Origin: Bactericera cockerelli
Lineage: Eukaryota; Arthropoda; Insecta; Hemiptera; Triozidae
Assembly (NCBI GenBank): GCA_024516035.1
Contig: CM044956.1
Span: forward strand, 6,064,111-6,128,110
DNA length: 64,000 nucleotides
Direction: 5' to 3'
Both the position numbers and the translations under genes were made by a program. Of this stretch, positions 40,335 through 51,170 are shown piece after piece (positions within the stretch are counted from its first letter, which is position 1; the number at the start of each line of letters is the position of its first letter). The notes under the pieces were generated by a model, which was not told the origin of the DNA, did no database searches, and saw only the letters and a program-made list of their open reading frames with translations.

Positions 40335-41222
40335 CCTGCCCCCCCCCCCCCCCCCCCCATCCACACCCTTATCCCTCCCTCTTCATCACCTTCACACACC
40401 CTCTCTCTATCCTTCTTCTGACTTCCCGTCTCTTCACCTCCAACTTCTCCTTGTTTCTTTGGTTCACCCCCCCCCCCTTTATCCTTTACTCCACTTCCTC
40501 ATCTCTTTCTACCTTTACTTCCTCCTCTCCTCTTTCAGTCACGTATCCTCCACATCATCTCCCTCTATCTCATCCTCCCTATCTCTTATCCTACACCTCC
40601 TCATAAATCTCTTATCCTCATCTCTCTCTACCTTTACTTCTCCTTTACTCCCTTTCAGTCACTTATCCTCCACATCATCTCCCTCTACCTCCTCCACCTC
40701 CCTATCTCTTATCCTACACCTCCTCATCTCTCTCTTATTCTCATCCCCCTCTACCTCTTCTTGCTCTTCTTTTTCAGTCACTTATCCTCCACATCATCTT
40801 CCTACCTCCTCCTCCTCCTTATCTCTCTTCCTACACCTCCTTATCTCTCTCTTTTCCTCCATCTCCCTCTACCTCTTCTTCCTCCTCCTTTTCAGTAAAT
40901 TATCCTCCACATCATCTTCCTACCTCCTCCTCCTCCCTATCTCTTATCCTACACCTCCTCATCTCACTCTTATCCTCCATGTCGCTCTATCTCTTCCTCC
41001 TCCTTTTCAGTACCTTATCCTCCACATCATCTCCCTCTACCTCCTCCTCCATCTCTCCCTACCTTTTCTTCCTCCTTCCTTTCAGTGACTTATCCTCCAC
41101 ATCATCTCCCTTTACCTCCTACTCCTCCCTATCTCTTATCCTACACCTCCTCATCTCTCTATTCCTCCCATCCACTACTCCTCCTCCACTTCCCCTCCTC
41201 CTCCCCCTCTACCCTCCTCTAA
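40335..41222. repeat. Pyrimidine-rich minisatellite with poly-C run
   Basis: Poly-C at about 40339-40359, then about six degenerate units of 90-130 bp containing cagtcacttatcctccacat, catctccctctacctcct and tctcttatcctacacctcct. The long open frames are repeat translations. It lies inside the presumed first intron of the peptide gene. Confidence 0.88.
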
Positions 41223-41228
41223 GAAGGA

Positions 41229-41449
41229 CAAGAAAACAATCCGACTGACGATGGCGCCTAGATCTCTGTCGCCAGACGAAAGTTTCCCTAGCGTCCCTCT
41301 TCAGGTCTTCTTCGGTTCTGTCGGATATTGAAAAAAATGTGTGTTCTTTGTGCTATTATATCTATCATAATTACTTCCGGTGAATTTCTAATGAACTCTA
41401 CCAGTGAAGTGCACTCACTGATGATTTTCTAAGAAGCATCAACCTCCTT
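41229..41449. other. Unassigned; GC-richer stretch 41229-41330
   Basis: A 37-codon open frame (KKDKKTIRLTMAPRSLSPDE...) with a GT after CTTCAG resembles an exon, but no acceptor or partner is evident. The region also contains attacttccggtgaatttct, a weak H1-like end. Confidence 0.25.
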
Positions 41450-41530
41450 CACCTCATGTAGACCTTGAGATGAGAGGCACGAACAACCATATAATAATTG
41501 GTTAAAGGGCCTAATAGGAGAAAAAAATGG
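41450..41530 (+). repeat. Small dispersed repeat 'gtagaccttgaga'
   Basis: catgtagaccttgagatgag, ggcacgaacaaccatataat and aattggttaaagggcc recur at about 54145-54215. Confidence 0.6.
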
Positions 41531-41633
41531 TCACTTCACTATTACTACGACATTATTCTGAACCCCATAAGCAGCAAAAACTTATGGGTGGATTACACTG
41601 TTTTTTTTTTTTTTTCTTTTTTTTTAATTTGAG

Positions 41634-42022
41634 TTTAACGTCGCTTTCGACTGCATGGTCAAATCACAACGGGAGTGTTTCCTTGCATTCGCTGGAAAAA
41701 TCACAAACGTACTACCCACATGAAACTCTCCCAGCCTGGGTTGGGCAAATCACGACGGGGGCTTTACCCTCCAATCGCAGGAAAACTCACAAACCTGCTA
41801 CCCACATTAAACTCACCCAGCCTGAGTTAGGCAAATCACGACGGGGGCGTTACCCTACATTTTCGCAGGAAACTCACAAACCTGCTACGCACATTAAACT
41901 CACCCATGCTGGGTTGGGATGGGCCGGAATGCCAAAATCACAAAGACTTCACCTCGCTGGACATTGCTTAACTTTGGTGATTCTACGAGAAGCGGTGCAT
42001 TCAACGCGCCATCGACGCTGGC
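41634..42022 (-). repeat. 5S-derived SINE with triplicated tail
   Basis: The 5S head (reverse complement of ttaactttggtgattctacg and atcgacgctggc) is intact. The tail block 'caaatcacgacgggggc...cacccagcctgggttgggc' is present three times (about 41660-41744, 41745-41828 and 41829-41925). A poly-A tail (T-run 41601-41625) lies at its 3' end. Confidence 0.85.
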
Positions 42023-42029
42023 TTCAGAT

Positions 42030-42525
42030 TCTTTTCTCGAAGTAAAATCCAAGGGTATCGAAGAAGACTGTTAGGATAAACCCGACAGATTCGCTTTTAT
42101 GATATAAACTGTGGTATATGGAATAGTCTTGCGGATGTAGCTCAACGAAAATTCCAATTTACTTTTTCTATCGCAGAACTTTCCATCGGATACAAAATAA
42201 TTCAGTTTCATTTTTTGCGTTCGCCAAAATTCTTTTGCACGGCGTATGTTGTTTGCAAAAATATTCCAGTGTAGATTTCTGATAAAAATATTGAATTTCA
42301 ATTTACAATAATTGTTCCAGTAATAAATAATAAATCGGGGGAAAAAATTGAATTTACCGGAAGACAAAGTTCAAATAAAGTTCAGTAGAAGAAATAAAAA
42401 ATAATAAAATATTTTTATCTATTTTTATAATTATCATTTTTTATGATATTAGTGAATTTATTTGTCAGAGTGTATTAAATTTATAGTGTTGGAAGAAAGC
42501 AGTGTTATTTTATTTTGTTTTATTA
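42030..42525. other. Intronic/unassigned AT-rich sequence
   Basis: Nothing recognised apart from a 98-codon reverse open frame (42071-42367) that lacks any domain I can name. Confidence 0.4.
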
Positions 42526-42529
42526 TTAG

Positions 42530-42606
42530 GAACCAGCGAACAAGCGAGAAAAGAAAGGAAAATAAGAGATGACCTGGAAAACAGCCAAAAATTTCTGCTC
42601 TATAAG
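42530..42606 (+). CDS. Putative host gene exon 2
   Basis: ttttgttttattattag precedes and GTAAAA follows. The exon is 77 bases: two bases completing the phase-1 codon (G|GA, Gly) and 25 codons ending in AAG at phase 0. It encodes a charged, helix-prone stretch (TSEQARKERKIRDDLENSQ, then KFLLYK). Matching phase, clean splice signals and a non-repeat codon mix separate it from the surrounding AT-rich DNA. Confidence 0.5.
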
Positions 42607-43019
42607 GTAAAATTCAGTGTCTTAGATTATTATAAGATTGAGATAAGGTACCTTTTTACTTTTTTATTTTATGACTATTTCTATATCCTTGATAGATAAA
42701 GGTCTACTAGAATTTTAAATTATAACGGTCCAAAATTTTCCCCTCCTATTTGCGACCAAGAGATTTTTTAGAAATTCCAACTTTTTTTTTGTTTTGATGT
42801 GTAATTTAGGATTTCATTTATTTATTGTAATAATGAAGTATTTAATTTAATTACACTCAGATTACCTCAAGTCTAAAGTACTCTGCAATAAGAGGATGAA
42901 AGTATAGCATGTATACGTCCAGTAGAAAAGAAAGGATTAGTTTAATAAATCGATAAGACGATTAGTACCTCAGCAAATAAGCTAAATTGGAAACAATCAG
43001 TGGTTAAGCAAATTAGAGG

Positions 43020-43332
43020 GAGCGATTAGCTCAGTGGTTAAGCACTCGCTTACCATGCGAAAGGTCCCGGGTGCAATCCTCCGCGGCGACAAAAATATTG
43101 TATTCAAAATTTGGTTGTAGTTGTTTTTAAGAGATACCTTTCGGTGCGCTTGTGTTGACCCAGCATCAGCACCTAAATGGGAAGTATTGTGTCACTTCTC
43201 ACCCATCAGAGGGGAGGCATACTACGGGATGGGTAGGCTACAACACAGACCAAAAGCGTCTACAGTAGCTCCAGTTTCATGGCTACGAAATAAAAAAGGC
43301 TGTGAAACATTCTTCTCAAAAATAAAAAATAA
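43020..43332 (+). repeat. T5 tRNA-derived SINE, reference copy
   Basis: Head gattagctcagtggttaagc, accatgcgaaaggtcccggg, then body cttgtgttgacccagca, gggaagtattgtgtcacttc, ggcatactacgggatgggt and ttcatggctacgaaataaaa. Complete from tRNA-like head to A-rich end. Confidence 0.85.
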
Positions 43333-43365
43333 ATCACTTTGATGTTCACTTTTCAAATTGATGTA

Positions 43366-43507
43366 AAGTTATCATATTTGTGTTACTCACTTTCGTGATA
43401 TCACAACTACTCAAACTTGTTTTACTAAATCTACGCTAAAACTGGGATTTAACCACCGACCTCCAGGTTACAAGTCCGCTGCCTTATCGATCAAGCTACT
43501 AAGGTCG
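43366..43507 (-). repeat. T1 SINE, reverse copy
   Basis: Complete reverse T1 from gttatcatatttgtgttact to atcaagctactaaggtcgg. Confidence 0.88.
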
Positions 43508-44051
43508 GTTTCATATTCATGTATGTTATTTCAAATAAAAGTTTATGTATAAATGTATAAAACATTTATATATTATACCTAGTTCTGAGTTACAATTTAA
43601 TATTATGTAAGTAAATACTAAAAGACAGCAGAATTAAGGAGAGAAAATTAAAATTAATTAGTGTAGCAACCGTTTCGTGTATTTAACACGGGGTGATTAT
43701 AAATAATTATTTCGGGAAAGATAGAAATTAATGTTCGTAATTCGTCTCGTTAGCTTTGTTTGCTACCTCCACCAGCCCTTCCCGGGTCGGATAGGGTTGT
43801 GTTACAGCTGACTAATTTGAGAGATTTAGCAAGATTAGAATCTGTATGCTTTTTTGTACCCTGGAGCTGGAAAAATATGTTAATGCTGGGATATATTTCA
43901 TTTATGCTGAGATACACACGTACGTATTTTTTTTCTCGAAAATGTTAATTTTTTTCGTAAAAAAGGTAAGGGCAGAAAAGGGTGAGAGTAGTCTGACAGG
44001 TCCTCCTAGGTGGGTGGAATGGATTATTTTGTATTTTTTACTTTTAGAAAA
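43508..44051. other. No gene recognised
   Basis: A sequence with gctaccaccagcccttcccg near 43763 is moderately GC-rich. No coding evidence. Confidence 0.4.
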
Positions 44052-44254
44052 TAATAATATCGCCTTATTTATACTTCCCGATTAGAACTATTAAAGTCCC
44101 ATTATTCCAGCAGTAAGCCCAAGACATATTATTATGTGGTAAAAATCCCAAATGGGAGGATATCTTGTCGTGTCCCGGCTGGGGTTCGAACCCACGACCT
44201 CTGAAATCTCTGGATTCACAGAGTGCCGCCTTTACCACTGAGCTACCGGGACAG
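44052..44254 (-). repeat. T4 tRNA-derived SINE, reference reverse copy
   Basis: The reverse strand starts tgtcccggtagctcagtggt, with gtgggttcgaaccccagccg (B box), and has the tail cccatttgggatttttacca, ttactgctggaataatggg. An extra aatctctggattcacag block sits in the anticodon region. Confidence 0.88.
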
Positions 44255-44334
44255 ATAGAAAAGGTCTGAAAACTATAATATACTTAATTTTTTTGCTTAT
44301 TACTGAATTGGATTGAAAATCGGAAATCAGCTAC

Positions 44335-44490
44335 CCCACCTTAACATCACCCAGCCTGAGTTGGACCGGGAATAGCCAGAGTGGGCGGGGCACTAGCGCA
44401 CTCCTTCATAAGAAAGACTCAGATGGCAGATAATGCCTTGAGCATTAACCTCGCCTGGTGGTTTCATTCCACTAAATATTATTACAATCA
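44335..44490. repeat. 5S-SINE tail scrap (reverse) joined to T2 tail (forward)
   Basis: accttaacatcacccagcct and gggaatagccag (5S tail, to about 44385) are followed by aagactcagatggcagataa and cattaacctcgcctggtgg (T2 tail). Confidence 0.6.
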
Positions 44491-44611
44491 TCAACAATAA
44501 CACAAAAAATGGAAAAAATTAAATAGGAGCAAAAAAAATCTTTTATTTTTATTTAAAAAAAAACGGATATTAGTATAAGTATATAATATTGTATGTATGA
44601 TTTTATTTGTG

Positions 44612-44888
44612 GTGAAACACAAGGCCTCTTCACAATTTCTGTGTGTAGCGCAGCATTACTAAGAGCCTCCTTTACTTTTTGAATTTCATCACATTTAATT
44701 CTTTTTACTCTCGTAATGCCGCCACTGGTCGTTACTCATACAAGTAACTACTCATTTTTACTCACGAGGTATGAGTGGACCCCGAAAATCCAAGTACAGA
44801 GTAGAAAAATTCCTGCCCCGCTTCGGATCGAACACAGATCACCATGCGTGCAATGCCTAGTGCGCTAACTCACTCGGCAACGATGACA
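44612..44888 (-). repeat. T3 SINE, reverse copy
   Basis: Reverse T3 including the distal caaggcctcttcacaatttc block shared with 19327-19620, and head atcaccatgcgtgcaatgcc. Confidence 0.86.
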
Positions 44889-45104
44889 CTACTTAATCGG
44901 ATATAATATTTTCTGTGCAGTGTGCAAGTTCAACGTGAAGCAATGTGCGGTTAAACGGGTGCTATTTTATTTTAATTTTGTTACGTTACATTTAAAAAAA
45001 AAAAACTTTTTGTCGCATTTTTTATAATCCTCTCAGATGTCATGTTTAATACTCCTGCCGTGCAGTCTCGTTTGGTTGGCAACATAAATCCTTGCTACAA
45101 GCTT

Positions 45105-45350
45105 CTTCCTCCTGTTTCTTCTCGTTTCCTCAATCCTCATTTATCCCACCTCCTCTCATTACCTCAATCCTCATTTATCCCACCTCCTCTCATTACCTCA
45201 ATCCTCATTTATCCCACCTCCTCTCATTACCTCAATCCTCATTCATCCCACCTCCTCTCATTACCTAATCCTCATTCATCCCGCCTCCTCTCATTACCTC
45301 AATCCTCATTTATCCCACCTCCTCTCATTACCTCAATCCTCATTCATCTC
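45105..45350. repeat. 34-bp minisatellite
   Basis: About seven units of ctcaatcctcatttatccca plus cctcctctcattac; units differ only at ttat/tcat and cac/cgc. The high homogeneity suggests recent amplification. Confidence 0.92.
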
Positions 45351-45385
45351 CCTCATTTATTTTATCCCTCCCTATCTTTTTTTAA

Positions 45386-45654
45386 AAGAGTGTTTCACAG
45401 CCTATTTTATGTCGTAGCCATGAAACAGTAGCTAGTGTAGAAGATCCTTGTAGTGTTGTAGCCTACCCATCCCGTAGTATGCCTCCCCTCGGATGGACGA
45501 GAAGTGACACAATACTTCCCATGTGCTGGATCAACACGAGCGCACTGGAAGGAAACAAATTTTGAATACAAATTTTTGTCGGCGCGGTTGTTCGAACACG
45601 GTACCTTCCGCATAACAAGCGAGTGCTTAACCACTGAGCTATTCTTTCCCTCAA
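45386..45654 (-). repeat. T5 SINE, reverse copy
   Basis: Complete reverse T5 from gtgtttcacagcctatttta to gagtgcttaaccactgagct. Confidence 0.86.
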
Positions 45655-45659
45655 TTCCT

Positions 45660-46202
45660 CGCCTATCCCTTTCCCTCTTAATTAATCACTCTCTTCCTAA
45701 CTGTCCTTCTCATTACGGAAAAAAATAATGAAAAAAAGGAGAAAAAATTCCACGCAGATAATGCTCTACATTTGGACTTCATGTAGGATAAAATGATGAA
45801 GTCCAAAAAATACTTTATACATATTTATAAATTATTTTAACAAATCAACGGTTGCAAACCATAGCATAGTTCAATTAATATTAGATGATGTAGGTATGTT
45901 GTTTTTTTAGAATCATATCACTTTTTGACAACCGAAGTAATGTTCTATGAACGGTTCCGGCGTCAAGTGTCCTTAGGGGGAGAGGAGAACTTCAGTGGGT
46001 ATCAAGCACCAATTTCCGCTTACAAAACTCACACTGTTCATCAAAATCAGGAAGTCTTTGGTGTTCGTCTTGAATTGCTATAAGATTTACCTCCTCTTCC
46101 TTTAAAAAAAAAAAAATGTCACTTCTTTATAAATGTAGCTCACATTGCCAAAAGGTTTATGCCAATAGGTTTGGCATAAAAAAAAAAGATAAATGATAAA
46201 GC
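45660..46202. other. No gene recognised
   Basis: AT-rich, nothing identified. Confidence 0.5.
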
Positions 46203-46285
46203 GCCTCCTTGTAAAGACAGTGGTAGAAGTGCTGAGTCAATCCTCTACTGTTTGGCTACCATCGTTCACGATGACACCACTCTAT
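46203..46285 (+). repeat. Small hairpin-bearing dispersed repeat, copy 1
   Basis: gcctccttgtaaagacagtg, agaagtgctgagtcaatcct and taccatcgttcacgatgaca recur at 53708-53790. gacagtgg can pair with the downstream cca(c)tgtc-type word. Confidence 0.65.
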
Positions 46286-46857
46286 GATGGTGATGAATTG
46301 ATGATAAATGACAAATGATGTAGTGAATAAAGTGAAATAATCAACAACAACAAAGATAGACTTACAATGGTTTTATTAGAATTTACTTTTAGAATTACTC
46401 GGGACTTATTATAAATTTGTAAATTTTAAAATTAAAGACGGATAAATGTCTTAGAGATGGTTTATTAAACAGCCTAGTTGAGATAAGACCATGACAGTAG
46501 TTAAAAATAATGTCCATTAAACTTCCAAAAACAATAAACAAAGCTAAAATATAAACAAATTTCGCAATGAAAACTGGGCTAGAAGGTAATTTTTAATTGA
46601 GACAAGTTTCACCTCGATGGAATAATTTATGCGAAAAACCCTACGAGAAAATATCAACATTTTGTGTAAATTATCTTCAGCTACAACTTCCTCAAATTTT
46701 GTTTGTCATTGAGAAAGTTAGGTTCAGATTCAACTGAGTGCTTTCCGTTGATTTTTTTAAATCTTCAATAATTCTGGATTTTGAATGCCAAATTCAAAAT
46801 GAAGAAATTTTAATGCTGATGAAATACAGTTACAATTTTGACAAAAGTTATAATAAA

Positions 46858-47053
46858 AATAATATCGCCTGCTTTATACTGACCAATTTGAGCTAATTAA
46901 TTCAATTATTCTAGCAGTAAGTCCCAGTCGTACGTGTAATGTGGTCAATATCCCAAATGAGAGGATAACATAATTATCATGTCCCGGCTGGATTTCGATA
47001 CTGCGACCTCTGGATTACCAAACCTACGCCTTAACCACTAAGCTACCAGGACA
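46858..47053 (-). repeat. T4 SINE, reverse copy
   Basis: Diverged reverse T4 (ttatcatgtcccggctggat, actaagctaccaggaca). Confidence 0.8.
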
Positions 47054-47904
47054 AAGTAATCACTTTTGTTCTTCTATTAGATCGAAACATTGACTAAAGG
47101 GCATAACATCTAAAAATGTCAAAATAAACCAATTAAAAATTTCAAACAAATAAAACATACTAGGAAAAACATATAACTGATTGGAGTTTAAATTTCAAAA
47201 CTACAAAAAACATGTCCAATTTCAAGGAAATTTAATTGCTATTCGAAAGGGGATAAAAAAATGTTTTATTTCCCAACCACGCCTACTCAACAGGTATACT
47301 TGTATTGTATTGTATTTGTATTTAACAATTCAATTGAACAGTTTACATAGGTAGGTTGCCCTAAATAAAATTGCCCTTAATTGTAAATAAAGATCCTAAT
47401 TACTATTGTGTATATATCTATGTAAATATTAGGATTGAAATTGAACAATGAAAGCAATGAAATTGTACTCTGACCTGGGTTGGATCCCCAGAAGGGCCGG
47501 AATATTTTTGTATAAGATTTAATTGATTGCATTACAATTCATTAAGGCTAAGAAGAATGGGATGAACAGGGTTGACTCTAACGCTAGGAATGTCTGTTAC
47601 AGTAAAACTATGGGACAAAAACAACACCCCTGGGGGACTCCAATCTAATTTCACCATATTATTTATATACAAACATATAAATTCAATAAACATATCAATG
47701 TACAATATTATAGGTTAGCGATATATTTCATCATACGCTTTCATAGCTGCGGGCAGATTAATTTCTGAACGGTGAAAATCAATCTCCAACAATATTGTTA
47801 TGAGTGGGAAGTCATGTTATCTTGTTATTCCATCTTCCGAGTAGGGTTGACAGCGTACCTACGTCATCCGAGTCAGCATTATAAATATCAGCATCATCAT
47901 CATG
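47054..47904. other. No gene recognised
   Basis: AT-rich. A T3-like B-box scrap (ctgggttggatccccag) occurs near 47470. Confidence 0.4.
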
Positions 47905-48130
47905 CCGACCTATTTGGTATAGCGGTTAAGTCCACTCTCTCATGGTACAGGGGTCTTGAGTTCGATTCGCGGTTTGGGAAGAATATTCTAACAAAAAATT
48001 CTGCCATGCATAAATTCTAAAATAGGTGATGCTGGTGTTTGCGTCCCAAATCAGACTCAGTGATGTTAATGTTGGTAGTTGGTTCGATTTCCAGCGATTG
48101 GAGAGTAAAACCCTTGTCCTGAATCAGTAT
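47905..48130 (+). repeat. tRNA-headed SINE with a 5S-SINE-like tail
   Basis: The head cgacctatttggtatagcgg and gagttcgattcgcggt is tRNA-like. The downstream part (gtcccaaatcagactcagtg, ttaatgttggtagttggttc, gattggagagtaaaaccc) resembles the body of the 5S SINE. The two SINE types may share a tail. Confidence 0.5.
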
Positions 48131-48237
48131 AATCATCAGTATAAACAGAAAAGTGAGAAGTTGTACTAGATGTACGTGAATAATTCATATCAGTAGGTAT
48201 GTTAAAAATAGAATCATTGGTTTATTAAACTTCTTAC

Positions 48238-48315
48238 TAAACTCAGTAGCTTGGTCAATAGGACTTGTGATCTAGAGGTCGGTGCTTCAGGTCCTAAGTT
48301 GAAAAAATATTTAGT
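48238..48315 (+). repeat. T1 SINE head, eroded
   Basis: actcagtagcttggtcaata, tagaggtcggtgcttcag; no body. Confidence 0.6.
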
Positions 48316-49199
48316 ACCTATTGTTGGATCTTATTTAAATTGATGTTCTTTTAAATAATATTTATAATTACTGGATTTAGCAGGATCATGTATTTTAATG
48401 AGATTTGAGCGTCCATATTATCCTTCCACCACCATGTGATAAATATCTATGACCATCTTAGGGACGGTAAATTATTCTTAACCTTTGTTCATATTTACAA
48501 TGCCAGTATCAATTCTACGATAAAAATTAATAATGTTGCTTAAAATCTACTAAACTTACATAAAATAGTATTCTACAAAGTGATACGTCTAACAAGAGAT
48601 TTTTTACGCAGGTATAACAATAGAGAATAAAAGAGAGAAGAGTCAAAAGTAAAAAAGTGAATGTAAAACAGTGATAAGAGAGAGAAGATTCATTTCTGTA
48701 TTATTTTTTTAATACTGCAATTTTTCTTTTTGAATTCTTCTGTAAATCTTTAAATCCGAGTAGGAAATAAATTTGGATTACAAGAACAAATCTCTTTCCT
48801 CTTTAATTCCACAAAAAACAGTGGAGGTAATAAAGTACAGTAATATTCGTTATTCAGTCATAGTTATGTATACAATTAAAATAGCTTCTATTTATTAATC
48901 TGAAAATGTCTTGGGTCATAAAATCCTTTTGGTTCGGCTCTATAAAATGAGTCTTGAACATGCGCCATCAGTTGCTGCTGTTAAGGTAGGTACTTTGATT
49001 TTTCCCTTTGGATTTTTCGTCCCAGCCACATTGCATAAGTTCAAAAGTAGCACGGCGTTCATAAAAAAAATCATTTCTTTCTGAGACCATCGTAATTTTA
49101 TTGTGTACAGTTGAAAATTACTCTCATAATTTTATATACGACAGGAGTGCCATCTTTACATAAATAACCAAGTGATAATGACACACAGCTCAAGGACTA
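48316..49199. other. No gene recognised
   Basis: Lies in the presumed second intron of the peptide gene. Nothing identified. Confidence 0.45.
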
Positions 49200-49338
49200 G
49201 GGGCCAAATTATGAAGCAAGATTAAAGTTAACAGAAGCCAGACAAGCCCTCAAGTAGGAGTTTCACAGCGCACTATAGCAAAAATTGAGGGCCGGTTTAG
49301 CCATAATAACTTTAATCCTGTTTTATAATACGCCCCTG
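49200..49338. mobile_element. Palindromic MITE
   Basis: AGGGGCCAAATTATGAAGCA and the reverse complement of the other end (AGGGGCGTATTATAAAACAG) continue into shared GATTAAAGTTA. Arms of about 32 bases are roughly 75-80% identical. Related ends occur at 20826 and about 50790-50848. No clear duplication and no coding sequence. Confidence 0.6.
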
Positions 49339-49681
49339 ACATATTAGTATATTGCTTCGTATAATTATTAATTATAATGTTTTATTGTTGTACACAACGT
49401 ATTCACAACAAATATTTTTCCATCCATCACAAAAAAATAAGCCTCGCTATTCAAAGAGGAAATGCGTTAGCAGTTGTGGGCTGTGTGCCCCAGGGAGATG
49501 ACTTGTTTTAGAGATAGTAAAATAAATATTATTTGACATATAATAAACAAAATATTACATATTATAATATGTATATAACATAACCATAATGTATTTACCA
49601 CGACCTTACTGTTTCCCTATAAATAACAGTCAACTCAACAGTTCAAAATTGAAAACTCTTATTTCTTCTTATTTCCTACAG

Positions 49682-49783
49682 AGAAAAATCGCAGTAAAGA
49701 AATCTTATTGTACACAAAGGAGTAATACATTTTGCATACCCACCAAACTTGTCGGGCGATTGCTCTTGAAAAAATGTGAATGA
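49682..49783 (+). CDS. Putative host gene terminal exon: Cys-containing peptide
   Basis: A long pyrimidine tract and CCTACAG precede 49682. The phase-0 frame continues from LLYK of the previous exon into RKIAVKKSYCTQRSNTFC and ends at TGA 49781-49783 with a Lys-rich end and a final Cys. The conceptual product is 80 residues: signal peptide, charged propeptide-like middle, then a basic mature region with three Cys (C57, C65, C79) after dibasic RK and KK sites. That layout fits a neuropeptide-like or other secreted peptide; the function is unknown. No AATAAA is obvious within about 100 bases. Confidence 0.45.
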   Translation, partial: RKIAVKKSYCTQRSNTFCIPTKLVGRLLLKKCE

Positions 49784-49852
49784 ATTATTTATTTGGGGAA
49801 AAAATTCCAGTTCTCATAGTCATCATTTTACGTTTTAACCCTACAGTCGGTA

Positions 49853-49945
49853 GTCAATTTTTTAAAGCGCTAGTCTGGTAGTCAAGGTAGCGTAGTGATC
49901 CGTTGGTTCGAATTCCACCCAATGCATGAATTTTTCCTTAAAAAT
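49853..49945 (+). repeat. T2 SINE head joined to a reverse T5
   Basis: cggtagtcaattttttaaag, gttggttcgaattccaccc and gcatgaatttttcctta pass directly into a reverse T5 at 49947, the same T2-T5 junction type as at 7680. Confidence 0.75.
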
Positions 49946-49946
49946 G

Positions 49947-50162
49947 AGTGTTTTACAGCCTTTTTTATTTCGTAGCAATGAAACAAGAGCTACTGTAGAC
50001 GCTTATGGTCTGTGTTGTAGCTTGCCCATCCCGTAGTATGCCTCCCCTCTGATGCGTGAGAAGTGACACAATACTTCCCATTTAGGTGCTGGGTCCACAC
50101 GAGCGAATCGGAAGGTATCCTTTACAAACAATTGTAACCAAGAATACAATATTTGTCACCCT
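49947..50162 (-). repeat. T5 SINE, reverse copy, head lost
   Basis: gagtgttttacagccttttt through gggtccacacgagcg and an A-rich linker; the tRNA head is missing. Confidence 0.82.
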
Positions 50163-50507
50163 GTACTCGAAACCTTCACTGTTCCCATGGTTATGATACA
50201 CCCAGTATTCGAAAAATAATTCTATCTCCATTATTCTGAACCACCCAGTACCCGATATCTTGTACTGTGTTTCTCTCCTGTTCGCCCAGGATAGCAAGAC
50301 ATAAATTATAGCAAAGAGGTCCTGGCCCAAATCCAACATTAACGACGGCACCAGGCAAGCTTGGCTCCCCTTAAATAAGTCGATAGCGGTGTCCTGATGA
50401 TTATCACTCGATGTAAATGTCCCTTGGCGTGTTTAACGGCCTTTTTCCCAACTTTTTTGAGTGAAATTTATAAATCTCGATGGATTTTTTGCGTTTTACA
50501 CAGAATA
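50163..50507. other. No gene recognised
   Basis: No repeat family or exon recognised. Confidence 0.4.
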
Positions 50508-50572
50508 TATACAGAGCATTAACCTCGCCTGGTGGTTGCCTTCCACTAAAGAGTGTTATTATTATATAATAA
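50508..50572 (+). repeat. T2 SINE tail only
   Basis: gagcattaacctcgcctggt, tccactaaagagtg, then ATT repeats. Confidence 0.75.
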
Positions 50573-50599
50573 AATGATAAAGTTAATAGTTAAAGTATG

Positions 50600-50848
50600 A
50601 TTTCTTTGTGGTGAAGCACAAGGCCTCTTCACATTTTTGTGGGTAGCGCAGCATTACTAAGAGCTTTCATGGTTTCACGTCACTTTCAACTACATGGTCA
50701 GAGAGCCTTCGTTACTATTCCAAATTATTTTAAATTATTCTTTTTACTCTGGTAATGCCGTCACTAGTCGTTACTCATACTTATCGGTCATCTGATAAAA
50801 TTTATGGGTTGGCTTAGATTTATCTTTCTTGTTTCATAATACGGCCCT
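50600..50848 (-). repeat. T3 SINE, reverse, interrupted, plus MITE end
   Basis: The T3 end block (caaggcctcttcacattttt, gggtagcgcagcattactaa) resumes after a small foreign segment (tcacgtcactttcaactaca, 5S-tail-like), then taatgccgtcactagtcgtt. At about 50790-50848, ttgtttcataatacggccct is the end of the 49200-type MITE. Confidence 0.6.
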
Positions 50849-50952
50849 TACTAATTTTCTTCTTCTTTTTATTGTACTTCTATTTTTTCTCCATTTTTTT
50901 CAGTTTTTTTTCTTCGTTTTTCTTTTCTTCTCCTTATTTTATTATTATTATG

Positions 50953-51170
50953 TGCACTGGTAGTCAAGTGGTTAACGCGCTAGTCTGGTAATCCAGGTAG
51001 CGTAGGGATCCGTTGGTTCGAATCCCACCCAGTGCACGAATTTTTCCTCATTAATTTGAGTTTGTGACCACATAATAATAAGACTCTGAGGGTTAGGTGG
51101 TGATTGCTTTGAGTATTAACCTCGCCTGGTGGTTACCTTCCACTAAAGAGTTATTATTATTATTATTATT
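50953..51170 (+). repeat. T2 SINE, reference full-length copy
   Basis: gcactggtagtcaagtggtt, gcgctagtctggtaatccag, gtagcgtagggatccgttgg, ttcgaatcccacccagtgc, body ttgagtttgtgaccacataa, aagactctgagggttaggtg, tail cctcgcctggtggttacctt and (ATT)n. About 20 extra bases expand the anticodon/variable region relative to a normal tRNA. Confidence 0.9.

Noticed and set aside
41527..42045. 172-codon frame with internally repeated segments
   Set aside because: The repetition comes from the triplicated 5S SINE tail read antisense.
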